A stretch of DNA of 64,000 nt from Gymnodinialimonas sp. 57CJ19 (GTDB lineage: Bacteria > Pseudomonadota > Alphaproteobacteria > Rhodobacterales > Rhodobacteraceae). The stretch lies in contig NZ_CP151587.1 in the NCBI RefSeq assembly GCF_038396845.1, positions 2,888,001 through 2,952,000 of the forward strand. The letters are read 5' to 3'. Both the position numbers and the translations under genes were made by a program. The notes under the pieces were generated by a model that was not told the DNA's origin, searched no databases, and worked only from the letters and a program-made list of their open reading frames with translations. Shown piece after piece: positions 47,865 to 58,773 of the stretch; the stretch's first letter is position 1; every line of letters starts with the position of its first letter.

Positions 47865-49259
47865 TCAGATATGGATCACGCGATCATAGGCGTCGAGCAC
47901 ACTTTCGTGCATCATCTCCGACAGGGTTGGATGCGGGAAGACCGTCTCCATCAGGTCCTGCTCCGTGGTCTCCAATTTCTGGCCGACGACGTAGCCCTGG
48001 ATCAATTCCGTGACCTCTGCCCCGATCATATGAGCGCCCAGAAGCTCTCCGGTTTTTTCATCGAAGACGGTCTTGATCAGCCCCTCAGGCTCCCCCAAAG
48101 CAATCGCCTTGCCGTTGCCAATGAACGGGAAGCGTCCGACCTTGACCTTATAGCCCTGCTCTTTCGCTTTCGCTTCCGTTAGCCCGACCGAGGCCACCTG
48201 AGGATGACAATAAGTGCAGCCCGCGATGCTTTCGGGTTTGATCGGATGCGCCTTCTGACCGGCGATCAACTCCGCAACCATAACCCCTTCGTGCGACGCC
48301 TTATGCGCCAACCAAGGCGCGCCGGCGATGTCACCGATGGCATAGAGCCCATCGACGCCGGTGCGGCAGTATTCATCGGTCACAACATGGGTCCGGTCGA
48401 TCTTCACGCCAAGCGCTTCCAGTCCCAGGTTTTCCACGTTGCCGACGATGCCGACAGCGGAGATCACGGTGTCGAATTCCTGCTTCTCGACCTTGCCGTT
48501 CACCTCGATATGCGCGGTGACTTTATCGGCGGCGCGGTCCAATTGCTTGACCATCGCCTTCTGCATGATCTTCATGCCCTGCTTTTCAAACGACTTCTTG
48601 GCGAAGGCCGAGATTTCAGCGTCTTCCACCGGCAACACCCGGTCCATGACTTCCACCACGGTCGTGTCAGCGCCGAGCGTGTTGTAGAAGCTGGCAAACT
48701 CGATGCCAATCGCGCCCGAGCCGATGACCAGCAGCTTCTTCGGCATATGGGGCGGGTTAAGCGCGGCTTTGTAGGTCCAGACACGTTTGCCGTCGGCCTC
48801 GAGACCCGGCAATTCACGGGCCCGCGCGCCGGTGGCGACGATGATGTTTTTCGCCGTCAGCTCTTCGCTGCCCTTTTCCGTCTTAACCACGACCTTGCCC
48901 TTGGCAGGGATCGTCGCCTCCCCCATCACGGTGGTGATCTTGTTCTTCTTCATAAGATGCGCCACGCCGCCCGAAAGCTGTTTGGCCACCTTGCGAGAGC
49001 GGTCCACCACCTTATTCAGGTCATAGCTGATACCATCGGCGGACAGGCCAAACTCCTTGGCCCGGTGCATCAGGTGAAACACCTCGGACGAGCGCAAAAG
49101 CGCCTTGGTGGGGATACAGCCCCAGTTCAGGCAGATGCCGCCCATATGTTCGCGTTCAACAATCGCGGTCTTCAAGCCAAGCTGGCTGGCGCGAATGGCG
49201 GCAACGTAGCCGCCCGGCCCGGCCCCAATAACAATAAGATCAAAGTTCTGTGCGGCCAT
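47865..49259 (-). CDS. lpdA: Dihydrolipoyl dehydrogenase
   Basis: The E3 subunit of 2-oxoacid dehydrogenase complexes, 464 residues. FAD is bound by GAGPGGYVAAIRA near residue 12. The redox-active disulfide is in GGICLNWGCIPTKAL near residue 40. NAD is bound by GSGAIGIEFASF near residue 180, and the catalytic His-Glu pair is in FPHPTLSEMMHE near residue 444. No E1 or E2 gene is adjacent, so the partner complex cannot be named. Confidence 0.96.
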   Translation of the reverse strand: MAAQNFDLIVIGAGPGGYVAAIRASQLGLKTAIVEREHMGGICLNWGCIPTKALLRSSEVFHLMHRAKEFGLSADGISYDLNKVVDRSRKVAKQLSGGVAHLMKKNKITTVMGEATIPAKGKVVVKTEKGSEELTAKNIIVATGARARELPGLEADGKRVWTYKAALNPPHMPKKLLVIGSGAIGIEFASFYNTLGADTTVVEVMDRVLPVEDAEISAFAKKSFEKQGMKIMQKAMVKQLDRAADKVTAHIEVNGKVEKQEFDTVISAVGIVGNVENLGLEALGVKIDRTHVVTDEYCRTGVDGLYAIGDIAGAPWLAHKASHEGVMVAELIAGQKAHPIKPESIAGCTYCHPQVASVGLTEAKAKEQGYKVKVGRFPFIGNGKAIALGEPEGLIKTVFDEKTGELLGAHMIGAEVTELIQGYVVGQKLETTEQDLMETVFPHPTLSEMMHESVLDAYDRVIHI

Positions 49260-49379
49260 TGGGGTCTTCTCCGGGTCTGGGACGTCAACGTCTTTGAGAT
49301 TTGTTCAACGTTAAACCAATATCCCAAGCCAGACAATTGCCGCTACGTCGCATGCCGCTTTGCAGCCAGTGCATAGCGC

Positions 49380-49955
49380 CTAAAGGCCATGATCCGCTTG
49401 GAATTTCTTGCGAAGCGTCACGTAGCCGCCGTCATCAAGGAAGGCTTGCTCTGCATCGGTCGTGGTGCGGCCCAAGGGGCCGTTGCGGTAGGGAAAGCGG
49501 CCAAATCGCCTGATGATCTCTCGGTGAACACGGGCGTGAAGCGCGTTGTCGCCGGTTTCCATCCTTGTGTCCATCAGCTCGACGCAGGCGTCTTGGTGGT
49601 CGATGTTTTCCGAGTGCATGAACGGCATGTAGAAGAACTGACGCTCAGGCTCCGGCGTTTGACGGTCCCAGCCGTGGGCCATCGCCTGGCCCGAAACCTT
49701 AAGCGCTTTGCTATCGGTGGCGAAGGCCCGCGGATCATCGCGGAACATGTTGCGAGGGAACTGGTCCAACAAGATCAGCAACGCCAAGGCACCCGGCGCA
49801 TCCGCTGCCCAGTTCGGCATGTAGCCGTCGTGGGCTGCCTGCCACACCTGACCGAATTGATCCCGGATCGCTTGATCGAAGGCATCGTCCTGGATGTACC
49901 ATTTGGACGGTCCAGCAGAGAGCCAGAAGGTTAAAACGTCGGCGGCGTGGGTCAT
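49380..49955 (-). CDS. DUF924 family protein
   Basis: A 191-residue protein of the DUF924 family. Typical features are LTFWLSAGPSKWY near residue 8, LILLDQFPRNMFRDDPRAFA near residue 59, and FFYMPFMHSE near residue 107. The function is not known; structural relatives have a helical repeat-like fold. Its start overlaps the stop of the upstream MFS gene by ATGA, so the two are coupled. Confidence 0.87.
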   Translation of the reverse strand: MTHAADVLTFWLSAGPSKWYIQDDAFDQAIRDQFGQVWQAAHDGYMPNWAADAPGALALLILLDQFPRNMFRDDPRAFATDSKALKVSGQAMAHGWDRQTPEPERQFFYMPFMHSENIDHQDACVELMDTRMETGDNALHARVHREIIRRFGRFPYRNGPLGRTTTDAEQAFLDDGGYVTLRKKFQADHGL

Positions 49956-51241
49956 GGGTCTTGATCCTCTTCTGCATCGCTCGCCATTTCTTCAGCGGCC
50001 TCCACATAGTACTCCTGCGCGGCCTCAACGGCTACAGGCGATGCAGTGCCCGGCATGATCGAGGCGTAAGGAACCGCGTCGTAATCGTCTTCCTCGGTGT
50101 AGGCCGAGACCCGCTGCGTCATCCGGAAGACCCCGTAAACGCCCATGGAGACAAGGACTACGGCAAGAAACAGCCAGAACCCGGAGGCCCCGATATTACC
50201 CATCAACAGACCCATGAGAGGCGGGCCAGATATTGCACCAATGCCGTTCACAAAGATCATCCCGCCCGAGGCAGCGGGCATGTCTTCCGGTTCCAGATAG
50301 TCGTTTATATAGGCGATGATGAGCGCGTATAGCGGCTGCGCCAGACCGCCCGACAGCGCGGCGATGGCCAGAAGCGCCCAGTAGTTGCCGCCCAAGAACA
50401 TCCCCAGGATCGACACAGCCGCCCCCAGAAACGCAGCCCCCACGATCAACAGGCGGCGGTCCATACGGTCCGACATCCAGCCGATGGGGTATTGAAACGC
50501 AATCGCCCCCAGAAAGATGGCGGACACGAAACCGGAGAGCTGTTGCAGGTTCAGGCCCAGTTCCGTCGCATAGACCGGGGCCATGACGAATTGGCCCGCA
50601 AACACGCCCCCCATCAGCAGCATCGCGACCGAGGCGAAGGGTGAGGCGTCATAGAGTTGGCGCAGCGACATGGAACGAGTTTCTTCGATCGCCGGTGTCG
50701 GCGTGGCGGCCAGAAGGATCGGCGCGAACGACAGCGACACCAGGATCGAGGGGATCACGAACAACAGCCAACCCGAAGGATCACCCGCCGCAAGAAAGCC
50801 CTGCGCCGCCACAAGGCCGAACATCTGCATCAGCATATAGGCCGAAAGCGACTGGCCCCGGGTCTCGTTGGTGGAGGAATTGTTCAGCCACGACTCGGCC
50901 GTCACATAAACGCCGGACAGGCAAAACCCGATGCCAACGCGCAGAACCATCCAGACATAGGGGTCGGCGACGATGGGGTAAGAGATCACAATCGCCGAGA
51001 TGAAAGAGGCCAGCGCCGCAAAGACGCGTACATGGCCAACCCGGGCGATGAACTTGGGCGCCATGCTGGAACCGCCCAGAAAGCCAATGAAATAGGCCGA
51101 ACCGATCAGGGACAATTGGAATGTCGAGAAGTTCTCGATCGCGCCCCGAACACCCATGAGGGAGCCTTGCAGGCCGTTGCCGATCTGCAAGAGGAACATG
51201 CCAAAAAGTAGCGCCCATGCGCTGCGGATAACGGTGATCAT
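49952..51241 (-). CDS. MFS transporter (YcaD-like)
   Basis: A 429-residue inner-membrane protein with 12 predicted helices. FLGGSSMAPKFIARVGHVRV near residue 60 is the helix 2-3 loop, and ESWLNNSSTNETRGQSLSAY near residue 118 is typical of the YcaD/UMF2-type branch. An acidic cytoplasmic tail of about 55 residues (YVEAAEEMASDAEEDQDP) is unusual but not unique. The ATG at 51241 is preferred to a TTG six codons upstream. It overlaps the DUF924 gene downstream. Confidence 0.86.
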   Translation of the reverse strand: MITVIRSAWALLFGMFLLQIGNGLQGSLMGVRGAIENFSTFQLSLIGSAYFIGFLGGSSMAPKFIARVGHVRVFAALASFISAIVISYPIVADPYVWMVLRVGIGFCLSGVYVTAESWLNNSSTNETRGQSLSAYMLMQMFGLVAAQGFLAAGDPSGWLLFVIPSILVSLSFAPILLAATPTPAIEETRSMSLRQLYDASPFASVAMLLMGGVFAGQFVMAPVYATELGLNLQQLSGFVSAIFLGAIAFQYPIGWMSDRMDRRLLIVGAAFLGAAVSILGMFLGGNYWALLAIAALSGGLAQPLYALIIAYINDYLEPEDMPAASGGMIFVNGIGAISGPPLMGLLMGNIGASGFWLFLAVVLVSMGVYGVFRMTQRVSAYTEEDDYDAVPYASIMPGTASPVAVEAAQEYYVEAAEEMASDAEEDQDP

Positions 51242-51296
51242 GGAAACGTGCCTTTCCAAAGGGGAAGTTTTGCGACGGCTAACGCGCGGCGTCTGG

Positions 51297-52358
51297 CTAG
51301 GTCTGGCGGGTTTGCGACGGAATTAGCAAAGAGGCGTCGCCATAGGAGAAAAAGCGATAGCCCTGCGCGATGGCATGGGCGTAGACGGCGTCCATCCGGT
51401 CCTTGCCCATCAACGCGCTGACCAGCATCAGCAGAGTCGATTTGGGCAGGTGAAAGTTGGTCATCAGCGCGTCGGTGATCTGCCACGTGTAGCCGGGGTA
51501 GATGAAGATTTCGGTCGTGCCCTCGAACGGATGAACCTGGCCATCTTTCGCCGCGCTCTCAATCAGGCGCAGAGCAGTGGTGCCCACGGGAATGACCCGC
51601 CCGCCGGCGGCTTTGGCGGCGTTGATCTGGGCGGCGGCCTCGGCGCTGACCTCGCCCCATTCGGCGTGCATCTTGTGGGTGGTGACGTCTTCGACGGTGA
51701 CGGGCAAAAACGTGCCCGCGCCCACATGGAGGGTGACGTAAGAGACCTCCACCCCCTTGGCCGAGAGCGCGGCCATAAGCTCTGCGTCGAAGTGCAAGCT
51801 GGCCGTCGGCGCGGCGACTGCGCCCGCGTGTTTGGCCCAGATGGTCTGGTAGTCGTCATGGTCACGCGCATCGGGGGCGCGCTTGCCCGCGATGTACGGA
51901 GGCAAAGGCATGGCACCGGCGGCATTGAGGGCGGCGTCAAAGTCATCCCCGCTGAGGTTGAAGGCCAGGCGCAAGCCTTCATCCATCGCTTTAACTTCCG
52001 CCCGCAAATCCTTGGAAAAGATAACAATCTCCCCCACCTTCAGCTTGCGCATGGGCTTTCCAAGGGCGGACCATGTGCCATCGGGTTGCGGCTCCATCAG
52101 GGTCACTTCGATCTTGGCGGTAACCTCGCCCTGGGCGCTCATCCTTGTGCGCGTGCCCGATAGCCGTGCGGGGATCACGCGGGTATCGTTCAGCACCAAA
52201 CGATCCCCCGCCCGCAGTTGCGCAGGCAGGTCGGCGACGGTCAGATCACGGGTCGCCGCCCCGTCCGCCACCAACAGTTTCGCCGAGGACCGGGGCCGCG
52301 CCGGCCGTGTGGCGATCAGGGCGTCAGGCAGGTCAAAATCGAAGTCGTCAAGTTTCAT
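51297..52358 (-). CDS. queA: S-adenosylmethionine:tRNA ribosyltransferase-isomerase
   Basis: Transfers the ribosyl moiety of SAM to preQ1 at tRNA position 34, forming epoxyqueuosine. The 353-residue protein has [17 protein letters not shown] near residue 15, [16 protein letters not shown] near residue 52, and [12 protein letters not shown] near residue 228. Near the C-terminus it has [15 protein letters not shown]. The ATG at 52358 is 8 nt past the stop of the giant AsmA-like gene (TAG), so translation is probably coupled. The tgt gene is elsewhere, at 22696. Confidence 0.96.
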   Translation of the reverse strand: MKLDDFDFDLPDALIATRPARPRSSAKLLVADGAATRDLTVADLPAQLRAGDRLVLNDTRVIPARLSGTRTRMSAQGEVTAKIEVTLMEPQPDGTWSALGKPMRKLKVGEIVIFSKDLRAEVKAMDEGLRLAFNLSGDDFDAALNAAGAMPLPPYIAGKRAPDARDHDDYQTIWAKHAGAVAAPTASLHFDAELMAALSAKGVEVSYVTLHVGAGTFLPVTVEDVTTHKMHAEWGEVSAEAAAQINAAKAAGGRVIPVGTTALRLIESAAKDGQVHPFEGTTEIFIYPGYTWQITDALMTNFHLPKSTLLMLVSALMGKDRMDAVYAHAIAQGYRFFSYGDASLLIPSQTRQT

Positions 52359-52366
52359 CAATAGCC

Positions 52367-55300
52367 CTACTGGGAGAAGTCCGGCGGCGGCGCACGGAAG
52401 ATTTCACGGAAGATGCCAGGGGTGAGAATCGACAAGGGGTTCACCGTCACCCGCGTGTCGTCGCTATCGCCGATCAGCCGATAATTGAAGCCGAAAAGTC
52501 CCTCGCGCCGCGTCGCAAAAATCGCGCCGAACAACCCGTTCACCAGATAGAACGGAGAGACCACGCCCTGCATCTCGTAACGTCCTGAAGCCACGTCATA
52601 AACACCGTCCATGGAGAACCCCATGGAGGGGCCGACGGCGGTGCCTTCCTGAACCGTGATCGCGGTGGGGGTGATGCGGAATGCGCCATCCACCTGCCCC
52701 AGATTGATGCCGTCGCCGGAGAGTTGCTCCAGAAGGCCCACCACGGAAATCAGGTTCAACAGTTCTGCCATGACAGAGGCATCGCGCAGGCGTGGGCTGT
52801 CGATGGTCAGGCGGCCATCGTATTCGCCCGATTGCGCCCGCGCCGCAAGGATCAGGTCAAACGCGCCGCCGTGCATGTTCTCGAAAATATCGGCCGAGCG
52901 CAGAACCGCGCCCCCGTCCGGCGATTGCAGTCGCACTGAAGGGCCGTTGGCGCTTGGCACCAACTGGCCGCTGATGGGCGCGCCGTTGTTAACCTGGCCT
53001 CGAAACTGGCCGCTGCCCGTAGCGCCATCAAGGCTGGCCCGAAGGCCAGTCAGCGCAATGCCTTCGGTGATCTGCATCCGGTCAAGGCGCACGTCCAACG
53101 GCCCTACATCCCCGCCGCCACCGCTGCCACTGGCCCCCAGAAGCGAGGGCATGGTGCGGAAATCAAGCACGCCGCCCGACACCTCGATTGCGGGGGCGGC
53201 ATTGCCCCGCCCCACAAGGCCGCCCTGCACGTCCAGCCATTGCCCAAGGCGAAACCGCCCGGCGGAGAAGCGGTTCAGGTAGCCATCTTCGGTGAAGGTC
53301 ACGGCCCCATCCAGCGACAGGCCCGCGCCTTCCAGCGCCAGGGACCGCACCTCGGGTTGCAGGCCAAGGGTGAGTTCGGCGGTGAAGTCCCCGGTCCGCC
53401 CCGCCGCCATGCGCCACGCCAGCGGCGGGATCGCCAAGGCGATGCCATCAAGGTCGGAACGGACCCGAAGTTGCGCCGGGCGCGTGGGGTGAAGGGCGAC
53501 AGTCATGTCGGCCTCTCCCTGGCCTGAGATCAGCCAATCGGGCAGGTCCACCCCAAAGGTCGCAAGGCTCGCGCGGTCCACCTGCGCACGCGCCTCGATC
53601 AAACTGCCGGGCGGCGCGCTTGGGTCCAGCAGAACGCTCCAGTTTCCGGTGACAGGCACACCATCAAGGGCACCGCGCCCGCCCACAGACAGGCGCTCGG
53701 ACGTCATCGCCACGGTGAGCCGGTTCGAGGTCAACGTGCGGTCGGGCACCAGTTCCGTGCCCCGGTAGCCGGTCACGATGGCAGAGGCGTCTATATCAAC
53801 ACCGTCAAATCCCGTCGCCTCGGTGCGGGCAACCAGGTGGGTCGCAAGGGCCGCCTGCGCTACGATCTGGCCTGTGCCAATCTCATCAGGGGCGTAGCCG
53901 CTGGCCTCCAACACCGCGAAGGGCGGACCTGCGAGGATATGCATCAGGTCCGGGACATCGCCGTTGATTTCAAGGTCAAACGTGGCCAACGGCCCCGGAA
54001 CCGAGACATCGCCAATCCGCATCCGGGACCCCGCAAGCGACACTGCGCCCTGCCCTTCGGCCGCGACGCCGCCGCCATCCAGCCCGACGGAGAGCGTGTC
54101 ATTCTCCAGCCGCAAGAACCCCGATGCGCCACGGATCGGCGGCCCCGCAGGCAAGGCGATCAGATCGGCGTCGGTGAAGTCAAAGGACAGCTCGTAAATC
54201 GGGTCGTGGTCGGGCTGCATTCGTAGCGACAAATCCGCGCCCGTCGCCGTGCCTGCCAACATCCGCTCGGTCACCCACCAGCGGGTATTGGGGATCGCCG
54301 TGGCGGGCCAATACGACAGGGCCGAGGCGACATCCACCTCGGCCATCGACAGGTCAAGGGCCAGCGTCAGCCCCTCCGGCGCAGCCATAGCGCGGCCCCT
54401 TGCCGTGGCGCGAAAGGCGCCATCAAAGACCGTCGCCTGCCCCACATCAAGGCGCACGATTTCGCCCAAGCTAAGGCGCAGATCGAGCATCAGCCCATCA
54501 ATTTGCAAAGGCGCATCGAACATCCCCTCGGGATCAGCGATCACATCGCGCACGGCGAATTGCCCGGTAAACACCCGGCCCGCCGCGTCAATATCCGCAT
54601 GGCCCACCGCCTCGAACGAGAGCTGATCTGCCGAAACAGCCAGCTGCTCGAACCGGGCGCGTCGGGTGCCGGGCGCGTAGCTGAGCCGTGCTTCCATCGC
54701 GTTGAACGGCAGCGGCGCGTCCTGTCCCGGCAAGGTCACCTGCCCCGGCCCGATCTGCAACGCGCCATCCAAGGCGCCCAAAACACCGTCATCCCCAAGC
54801 TCTGCCGTCAATTCGCCGTCAATCGGCGCGCGCATCAGGTCCAACCACCCCAAAGCCGGAGACATGGCGGCCAAATCCTGTGCCGCCAAGGTGTCAAAAA
54901 CCATCGCCATGTCGGTGACGCCCCGGATCGCATCCCGGCCAATGGTCACGCTCAACGCCGCATCGCGGCTGCCTTCCAGATTACCGTCAATCTGCAAGGT
55001 CATCGCGCCCTCGCCCCGCGTCAGGCGCACCTCGGCCCCGTGCAAGCGCATGTCGCGCCCCGTCTCGGCGTCCGACAAGCTCACCTGCATCGCCTCTCCG
55101 CGCACTTCGTCGAGGCGGGAGAATACCTCTCGCGCGAACATCAGATCCAACAGCGCCAACGTTTCCACCAAGGTCCGCTCCGCCCGCTCCCCGGTGCTAT
55201 CCGCGTCATCGCCACCGGCGAAATTCCCGGCAAAGGCCAAATCAATGCGCCCATCGGCGTCTCGGGTCATGTTCAGGCCCGCGCCCACCACCACAATCCG

Positions 55301-55675
55301 CTTGATCCGCGCCCGGCCCAACACCAGCGGCCCCGGCGCCACGCGCAACCGCAGCACCGGAAACGCCGCCCTCACGTCGCCCTCCACGGTGGTCATCACC
55401 ACATCGCGGAATTCCAACGCCGGCGCACGTCCCCCTTGCGGCAAGCCCAGAACCATATCCCCGACCGAGACATCGCCCAACGCCATCGCCGCGTTGATCC
55501 GCGCCTCGATCTGGTCCTGCATCGCGGCGGGCAAGCTCATCGGCGCAATTGATAACCGCACCCAGGCCGCGCCCAACGGCAGCACAACAACCAACGCCAG
55601 CACGATGAGCGCAATGCGCCAGCGCCTGCGCCCCCTGCCTTGCTGCTCTGCTTCGTCCGTGCCGCTACCCGTCAA
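52367..55675 (-). CDS. AsmA/YhdP-like intermembrane lipid-transport protein
   Basis: A 1102-residue protein with one N-terminal membrane span (about residues 18-38) followed by a long beta-rich periplasmic region, the layout of the AsmA-like/YhdP family. E. coli members help move phospholipid to the outer membrane. The DUF3971-like middle part contains [20 protein letters not shown] near residue 450, and the AsmA-like C-terminus contains [20 protein letters not shown] near residue 975. The only start ahead of the span is TTG at 55675, with no strong ribosome site, so the N-terminus is uncertain. It precedes queA by a few nt. Confidence 0.82.
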   Translation of the reverse strand: MTGSGTDEAEQQGRGRRRWRIALIVLALVVVLPLGAAWVRLSIAPMSLPAAMQDQIEARINAAMALGDVSVGDMVLGLPQGGRAPALEFRDVVMTTVEGDVRAAFPVLRLRVAPGPLVLGRARIKRIVVVGAGLNMTRDADGRIDLAFAGNFAGGDDADSTGERAERTLVETLALLDLMFAREVFSRLDEVRGEAMQVSLSDAETGRDMRLHGAEVRLTRGEGAMTLQIDGNLEGSRDAALSVTIGRDAIRGVTDMAMVFDTLAAQDLAAMSPALGWLDLMRAPIDGELTAELGDDGVLGALDGALQIGPGQVTLPGQDAPLPFNAMEARLSYAPGTRRARFEQLAVSADQLSFEAVGHADIDAAGRVFTGQFAVRDVIADPEGMFDAPLQIDGLMLDLRLSLGEIVRLDVGQATVFDGAFRATARGRAMAAPEGLTLALDLSMAEVDVASALSYWPATAIPNTRWWVTERMLAGTATGADLSLRMQPDHDPIYELSFDFTDADLIALPAGPPIRGASGFLRLENDTLSVGLDGGGVAAEGQGAVSLAGSRMRIGDVSVPGPLATFDLEINGDVPDLMHILAGPPFAVLEASGYAPDEIGTGQIVAQAALATHLVARTEATGFDGVDIDASAIVTGYRGTELVPDRTLTSNRLTVAMTSERLSVGGRGALDGVPVTGNWSVLLDPSAPPGSLIEARAQVDRASLATFGVDLPDWLISGQGEADMTVALHPTRPAQLRVRSDLDGIALAIPPLAWRMAAGRTGDFTAELTLGLQPEVRSLALEGAGLSLDGAVTFTEDGYLNRFSAGRFRLGQWLDVQGGLVGRGNAAPAIEVSGGVLDFRTMPSLLGASGSGGGGDVGPLDVRLDRMQITEGIALTGLRASLDGATGSGQFRGQVNNGAPISGQLVPSANGPSVRLQSPDGGAVLRSADIFENMHGGAFDLILAARAQSGEYDGRLTIDSPRLRDASVMAELLNLISVVGLLEQLSGDGINLGQVDGAFRITPTAITVQEGTAVGPSMGFSMDGVYDVASGRYEMQGVVSPFYLVNGLFGAIFATRREGLFGFNYRLIGDSDDTRVTVNPLSILTPGIFREIFRAPPPDFSQ

Positions 55676-55790
55676 ACCCCAAAACCCGTCCTAAGCCCCA
55701 AAAACACCTTGCCGGTTGTCTTCCCTTTATTCTTCGCGCAAATCCCCTAGCTTGCAACGTGAATACGCCGATGCCCCGAAAGGACCGCCC

Positions 55791-56252
55791 ATGCTAGAGA
55801 CAGGCCACCCCGCCCCCGATTTCACCCTGCCCCGTGACGGCGGCACAACCCTGACCCTGTCCGACCAACGCCCCAAGGCCGTGGTCCTCTTCTTCTACCC
55901 CAAGGACGACACGCCGGGCTGCACTAAGGAGGCCATCGCCTTCACCGGCCTCGAATCCGCCTTCGCCGAAGCCAACACCACCCTCATCGGCATCTCCAAA
56001 GACACCGCCGCCAAACATGACAAGTTCATCGCCAAACACGACCTCTCCATCGCGCTTGTCTCTGACACCGACCACGACACCTGCGAGCAATACGGCACCT
56101 GGGTGGAAAAAAACATGTACGGCAAGAAATACATGGGCATTGAACGCGCCACCTTCCTGATCGACAGCGACGGCAACATCGCCCAGATCTGGCGCAAGGT
56201 GAAAGTCCCCGGCCATGCCGAGGCCGTGCTCGAAGCCGCGCGCGCCCTGTAA
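55791..56252 (+). CDS. bcp: Thioredoxin-dependent thiol peroxidase (BCP)
   Basis: A 153-residue peroxiredoxin that reduces peroxides using thioredoxin. The peroxidatic Cys is in YPKDDTPGCTKEAIAF near residue 46. The resolving Cys five residues later in E. coli BCP is absent here (EAIAF); another Cys occurs in DTCEQYGTW near residue 100, so this may be a 1-Cys or alternative 2-Cys type. The ATG at 55791 starts the fold; upstream in-frame sequence is leader. It is divergent from the AsmA-like gene. Confidence 0.92.
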   Translation: MLETGHPAPDFTLPRDGGTTLTLSDQRPKAVVLFFYPKDDTPGCTKEAIAFTGLESAFAEANTTLIGISKDTAAKHDKFIAKHDLSIALVSDTDHDTCEQYGTWVEKNMYGKKYMGIERATFLIDSDGNIAQIWRKVKVPGHAEAVLEAARAL

Positions 56253-56300
56253 CCCGCGTCCCTGCTTCCTCGTTCCAGAAATATCCCGGGGGGTGGCAGG

Positions 56301-56341
56301 CTTTTGCCCGCAAAAGACTGACAGGGGGGCCGCGCCCCCCT
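56301..56341. other. Two adjacent hairpins after bcp
   Basis: CTTTTG-CCCG-CAAAAG (56301-56316) is followed by AGGGGGG...CCCCCCT (56323-56341). Neither has a T-run. The first resembles the TTTTGCAAAA palindromes elsewhere in the window with a loop inserted. Confidence 0.55.
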
Positions 56342-56405
56342 CCCCTTAACAAATGCCAATGCGACTTTAGCCGCGCATTTTGACGAGTTCGTAAAGGCCA
56401 GCCCC

Positions 56406-57233
56406 ATGATCCCCCTTGCCGAAATGGCCGACCAGGTCCTGCGCACGGCCGATGCCCGCGCAAAAACTGCCCTGTCGCGGCGCTTCGCGGCCCAGTGGCA
56501 AGCCGCCCGTGACGCTGGCGCACGCCCCGAGATTGGCACCGCCCCTCCGCCCGATGCCCCGGCCCGATCCGACGCGCCTGTGCTGCTTGATCCGCGCGAC
56601 GTGCCACGCCGCAAACCGGGTTCGCCGCAGGGGCGCATCGCGATCCTGCACGCCGTCGCTCATATCGAATTGAACGCCGTCGACCTGCACTGGGATCTGA
56701 TCGCCCGATTTTCGGCCACGCCCTTTCCCATCGGCTTTTTCGACGATTGGGTCCGCGCCGCCGATGAGGAATCAAAGCATTTCAACCTGATCGCCGATTG
56801 TCTGGAGGTCATGGGGTCCCACTACGGGGCTCTGCCTGCCCACGCTGGCATGTGGCGCGCGGCGCAAGACACCGCGGGCGATCTGTTGGGCCGCCTCGCC
56901 GTGGTGCCCATGGTGCTCGAGGCCCGTGGCCTCGATGTCACGCCGGGGATGATCAAGATCTTCCAGAACGCCAAGAACGACCCCGCCGCGCAGCAGGCGG
57001 TAGACGCCATGCAAGTGATTTACGCCGAAGAGGTCCACCACGTGGCCTATGGCTCCAAGTGGTTCCACTTCCTGTGTGGCCGCCATGACCTTGACCCGAA
57101 AGAGGCGTTTCACGATCTGGTCCAGCGCTATTTCCACGGCCCCCTGAAGCCGCCGTTCAACGAAGAGAAACGGGCCGAGGCGGGCATTCCGCCAGACTTC
57201 TACTGGCCACTGGCGGACGAGATTCGACGCTAA
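56406..57233 (+). CDS. DUF455 family ferritin-like protein
   Basis: A 275-residue helical protein of the DUF455 family. Candidate metal-binding pairs are visible: AHIELNAVDLHWD near residue 85, ADEESKHFNLIADCLE near residue 121, and YAEEVHHVAYGSKWF near residue 208. These are EEx2H-type motifs as in ferritin-like di-iron proteins. The function is unknown; some relatives act in tRNA modification or hydroxylation. The ATG at 56406 gives the family N-terminus. Confidence 0.82.
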   Translation: MIPLAEMADQVLRTADARAKTALSRRFAAQWQAARDAGARPEIGTAPPPDAPARSDAPVLLDPRDVPRRKPGSPQGRIAILHAVAHIELNAVDLHWDLIARFSATPFPIGFFDDWVRAADEESKHFNLIADCLEVMGSHYGALPAHAGMWRAAQDTAGDLLGRLAVVPMVLEARGLDVTPGMIKIFQNAKNDPAAQQAVDAMQVIYAEEVHHVAYGSKWFHFLCGRHDLDPKEAFHDLVQRYFHGPLKPPFNEEKRAEAGIPPDFYWPLADEIRR

Positions 57234-57435
57234 CCCTCCGACCTGTATACCAGAAACGAGGCCACTTCGGCGAATTTCCGCCGCAATTGCGCGATTTTTC
57301 GGTGCGTTTTAAGCAGTTCTCCATTAGGGTGTTGGCACAAAGCGCGGTGTGGCTTATCCCCAAGCCTGCTGCGACTGCCGCTAGGGACAAGTTGGCGATG
57401 CAGACATACACAAGGGGAAGCGAGGCTTAAGGATA

Positions 57436-58773
57436 GTGAACTCTCGGCTTTATGGCCGCGTGAATGCGGCGCTTGAACGGCATCTGCCAGAACAACGCCT
57501 CTTCCTGAAATCGGAAGAGGGGACGCGGTTTATCCGCCTTCGCCCTATCACGCAGGCAAGCATGATTTTGGGGTCTGCCGTTGCGGTGGGCTGGACAGTC
57601 ATCGTCACGTCATTTTTTCTGATCGACTCCATTTCCTCGGGCAACGCTCGGGACCTGGCGGCGCGCGAACAGGAATCCTATCAACTGCGCCTGAACCTTC
57701 TGGCCCATGAGCGCGACGCCCGCGCCGCCGAGGCCAGCGCCGCCCAGGACCGCTTCGCTTTGGCGATGGATCAGGTGTCGGCGATGCAGACGCAACTTCT
57801 CGACAGTGAAGAACGCGCCCGTGAATTGGAAATCGCCGTTGACGTGATCCAGGCCACCCTGCGCCGCACCATCGGCGAACGCGACGACGCCCGTGTCGCC
57901 CAAGCGGCCCTCCAGTCGGAACTGCAAGCGGACACCGGCACCGTCCTGACCGCCGCCGAGCGCGAAGACGAGCTGGAGCAAACCCTCGCCTTCCTGAACC
58001 AGGCTCTCGAGTTTACCGCCGAAGAACGTGACACCGGCTACACGCTGGTTGCTGAGGCGGAAGAGGAAATCAACCGCCTGAACTTCGAAGCGGCCCTCAC
58101 CGACGAACGCTCCAGCCGCGTGTTCCGCCAGTTGGAAGAGGCGGTCGCCGTTTCCATGGAACCGCTGGACGAAATGTTCCGTGCCGCCGGCATGAACACC
58201 GACGATCTGATCGACGCCGTGCGCCGGGGCTATTCCGGCCAGGGCGGCCCGCTGACGCCGATCCTGTCCACCTCCGGGGAGCCCGCCGACGGATTGTCGA
58301 TGCGCGCCAATGAGGTTCTCGAAAGCCTCGACCGGATCAACATGTACCGCATCGCGGCCGAGCGTCTTCCGCTTGCCAACCCGGTCAACGGTTCTTACCG
58401 CAACACGTCGGGCTTCGGCCCGCGCGGCGACCCGTTCAACGGGTCGCGCCGGATGCACAACGGCGTTGACTTCGCCGGGGCCCGTGGCACGCAGATTGTT
58501 GCCGGTGGCGAGGGAACTGTGACCCACGCTGGACGGATGAGCGGTTACGGCAATACAGTAGAAGTGACCCATGCTAACGGGTTCATGACTCGCTACGCGC
58601 ATCTATCGCGTATTCGCGTGAACGAAGGCCAAAGGGTCTCGCGCGGGGACTTGTTAGGTGATATGGGCTGCACGGGTCGGTGCACAGGCACGCATTTGCA
58701 CTATGAAGTGCATCGCAATGGCACGCCTGTTAATCCGATGACGTTCATAAGGGCAGGACGCAATGTTTTCTAA
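57436..58773 (+). CDS. M23 family peptidoglycan endopeptidase with coiled coil
   Basis: A 445-residue membrane-anchored protein. One span (about residues 43-65) is followed by a long coiled coil (about 70-240, rich in Glu/Arg/Ala heptads), a linker, and a LytM domain (about 320-440). The zinc ligands are present in MHNGVDFAG and THLHYEVH, so the enzyme should be active. It starts with GTG, with AAGGA 4 nt upstream. It overlaps the bactofilin gene by 11 nt; bactofilins and M23 peptidases act together in cell-shape control in several bacteria. Confidence 0.92.
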   Translation: MNSRLYGRVNAALERHLPEQRLFLKSEEGTRFIRLRPITQASMILGSAVAVGWTVIVTSFFLIDSISSGNARDLAAREQESYQLRLNLLAHERDARAAEASAAQDRFALAMDQVSAMQTQLLDSEERARELEIAVDVIQATLRRTIGERDDARVAQAALQSELQADTGTVLTAAEREDELEQTLAFLNQALEFTAEERDTGYTLVAEAEEEINRLNFEAALTDERSSRVFRQLEEAVAVSMEPLDEMFRAAGMNTDDLIDAVRRGYSGQGGPLTPILSTSGEPADGLSMRANEVLESLDRINMYRIAAERLPLANPVNGSYRNTSGFGPRGDPFNGSRRMHNGVDFAGARGTQIVAGGEGTVTHAGRMSGYGNTVEVTHANGFMTRYAHLSRIRVNEGQRVSRGDLLGDMGCTGRCTGTHLHYEVHRNGTPVNPMTFIRAGRNVF

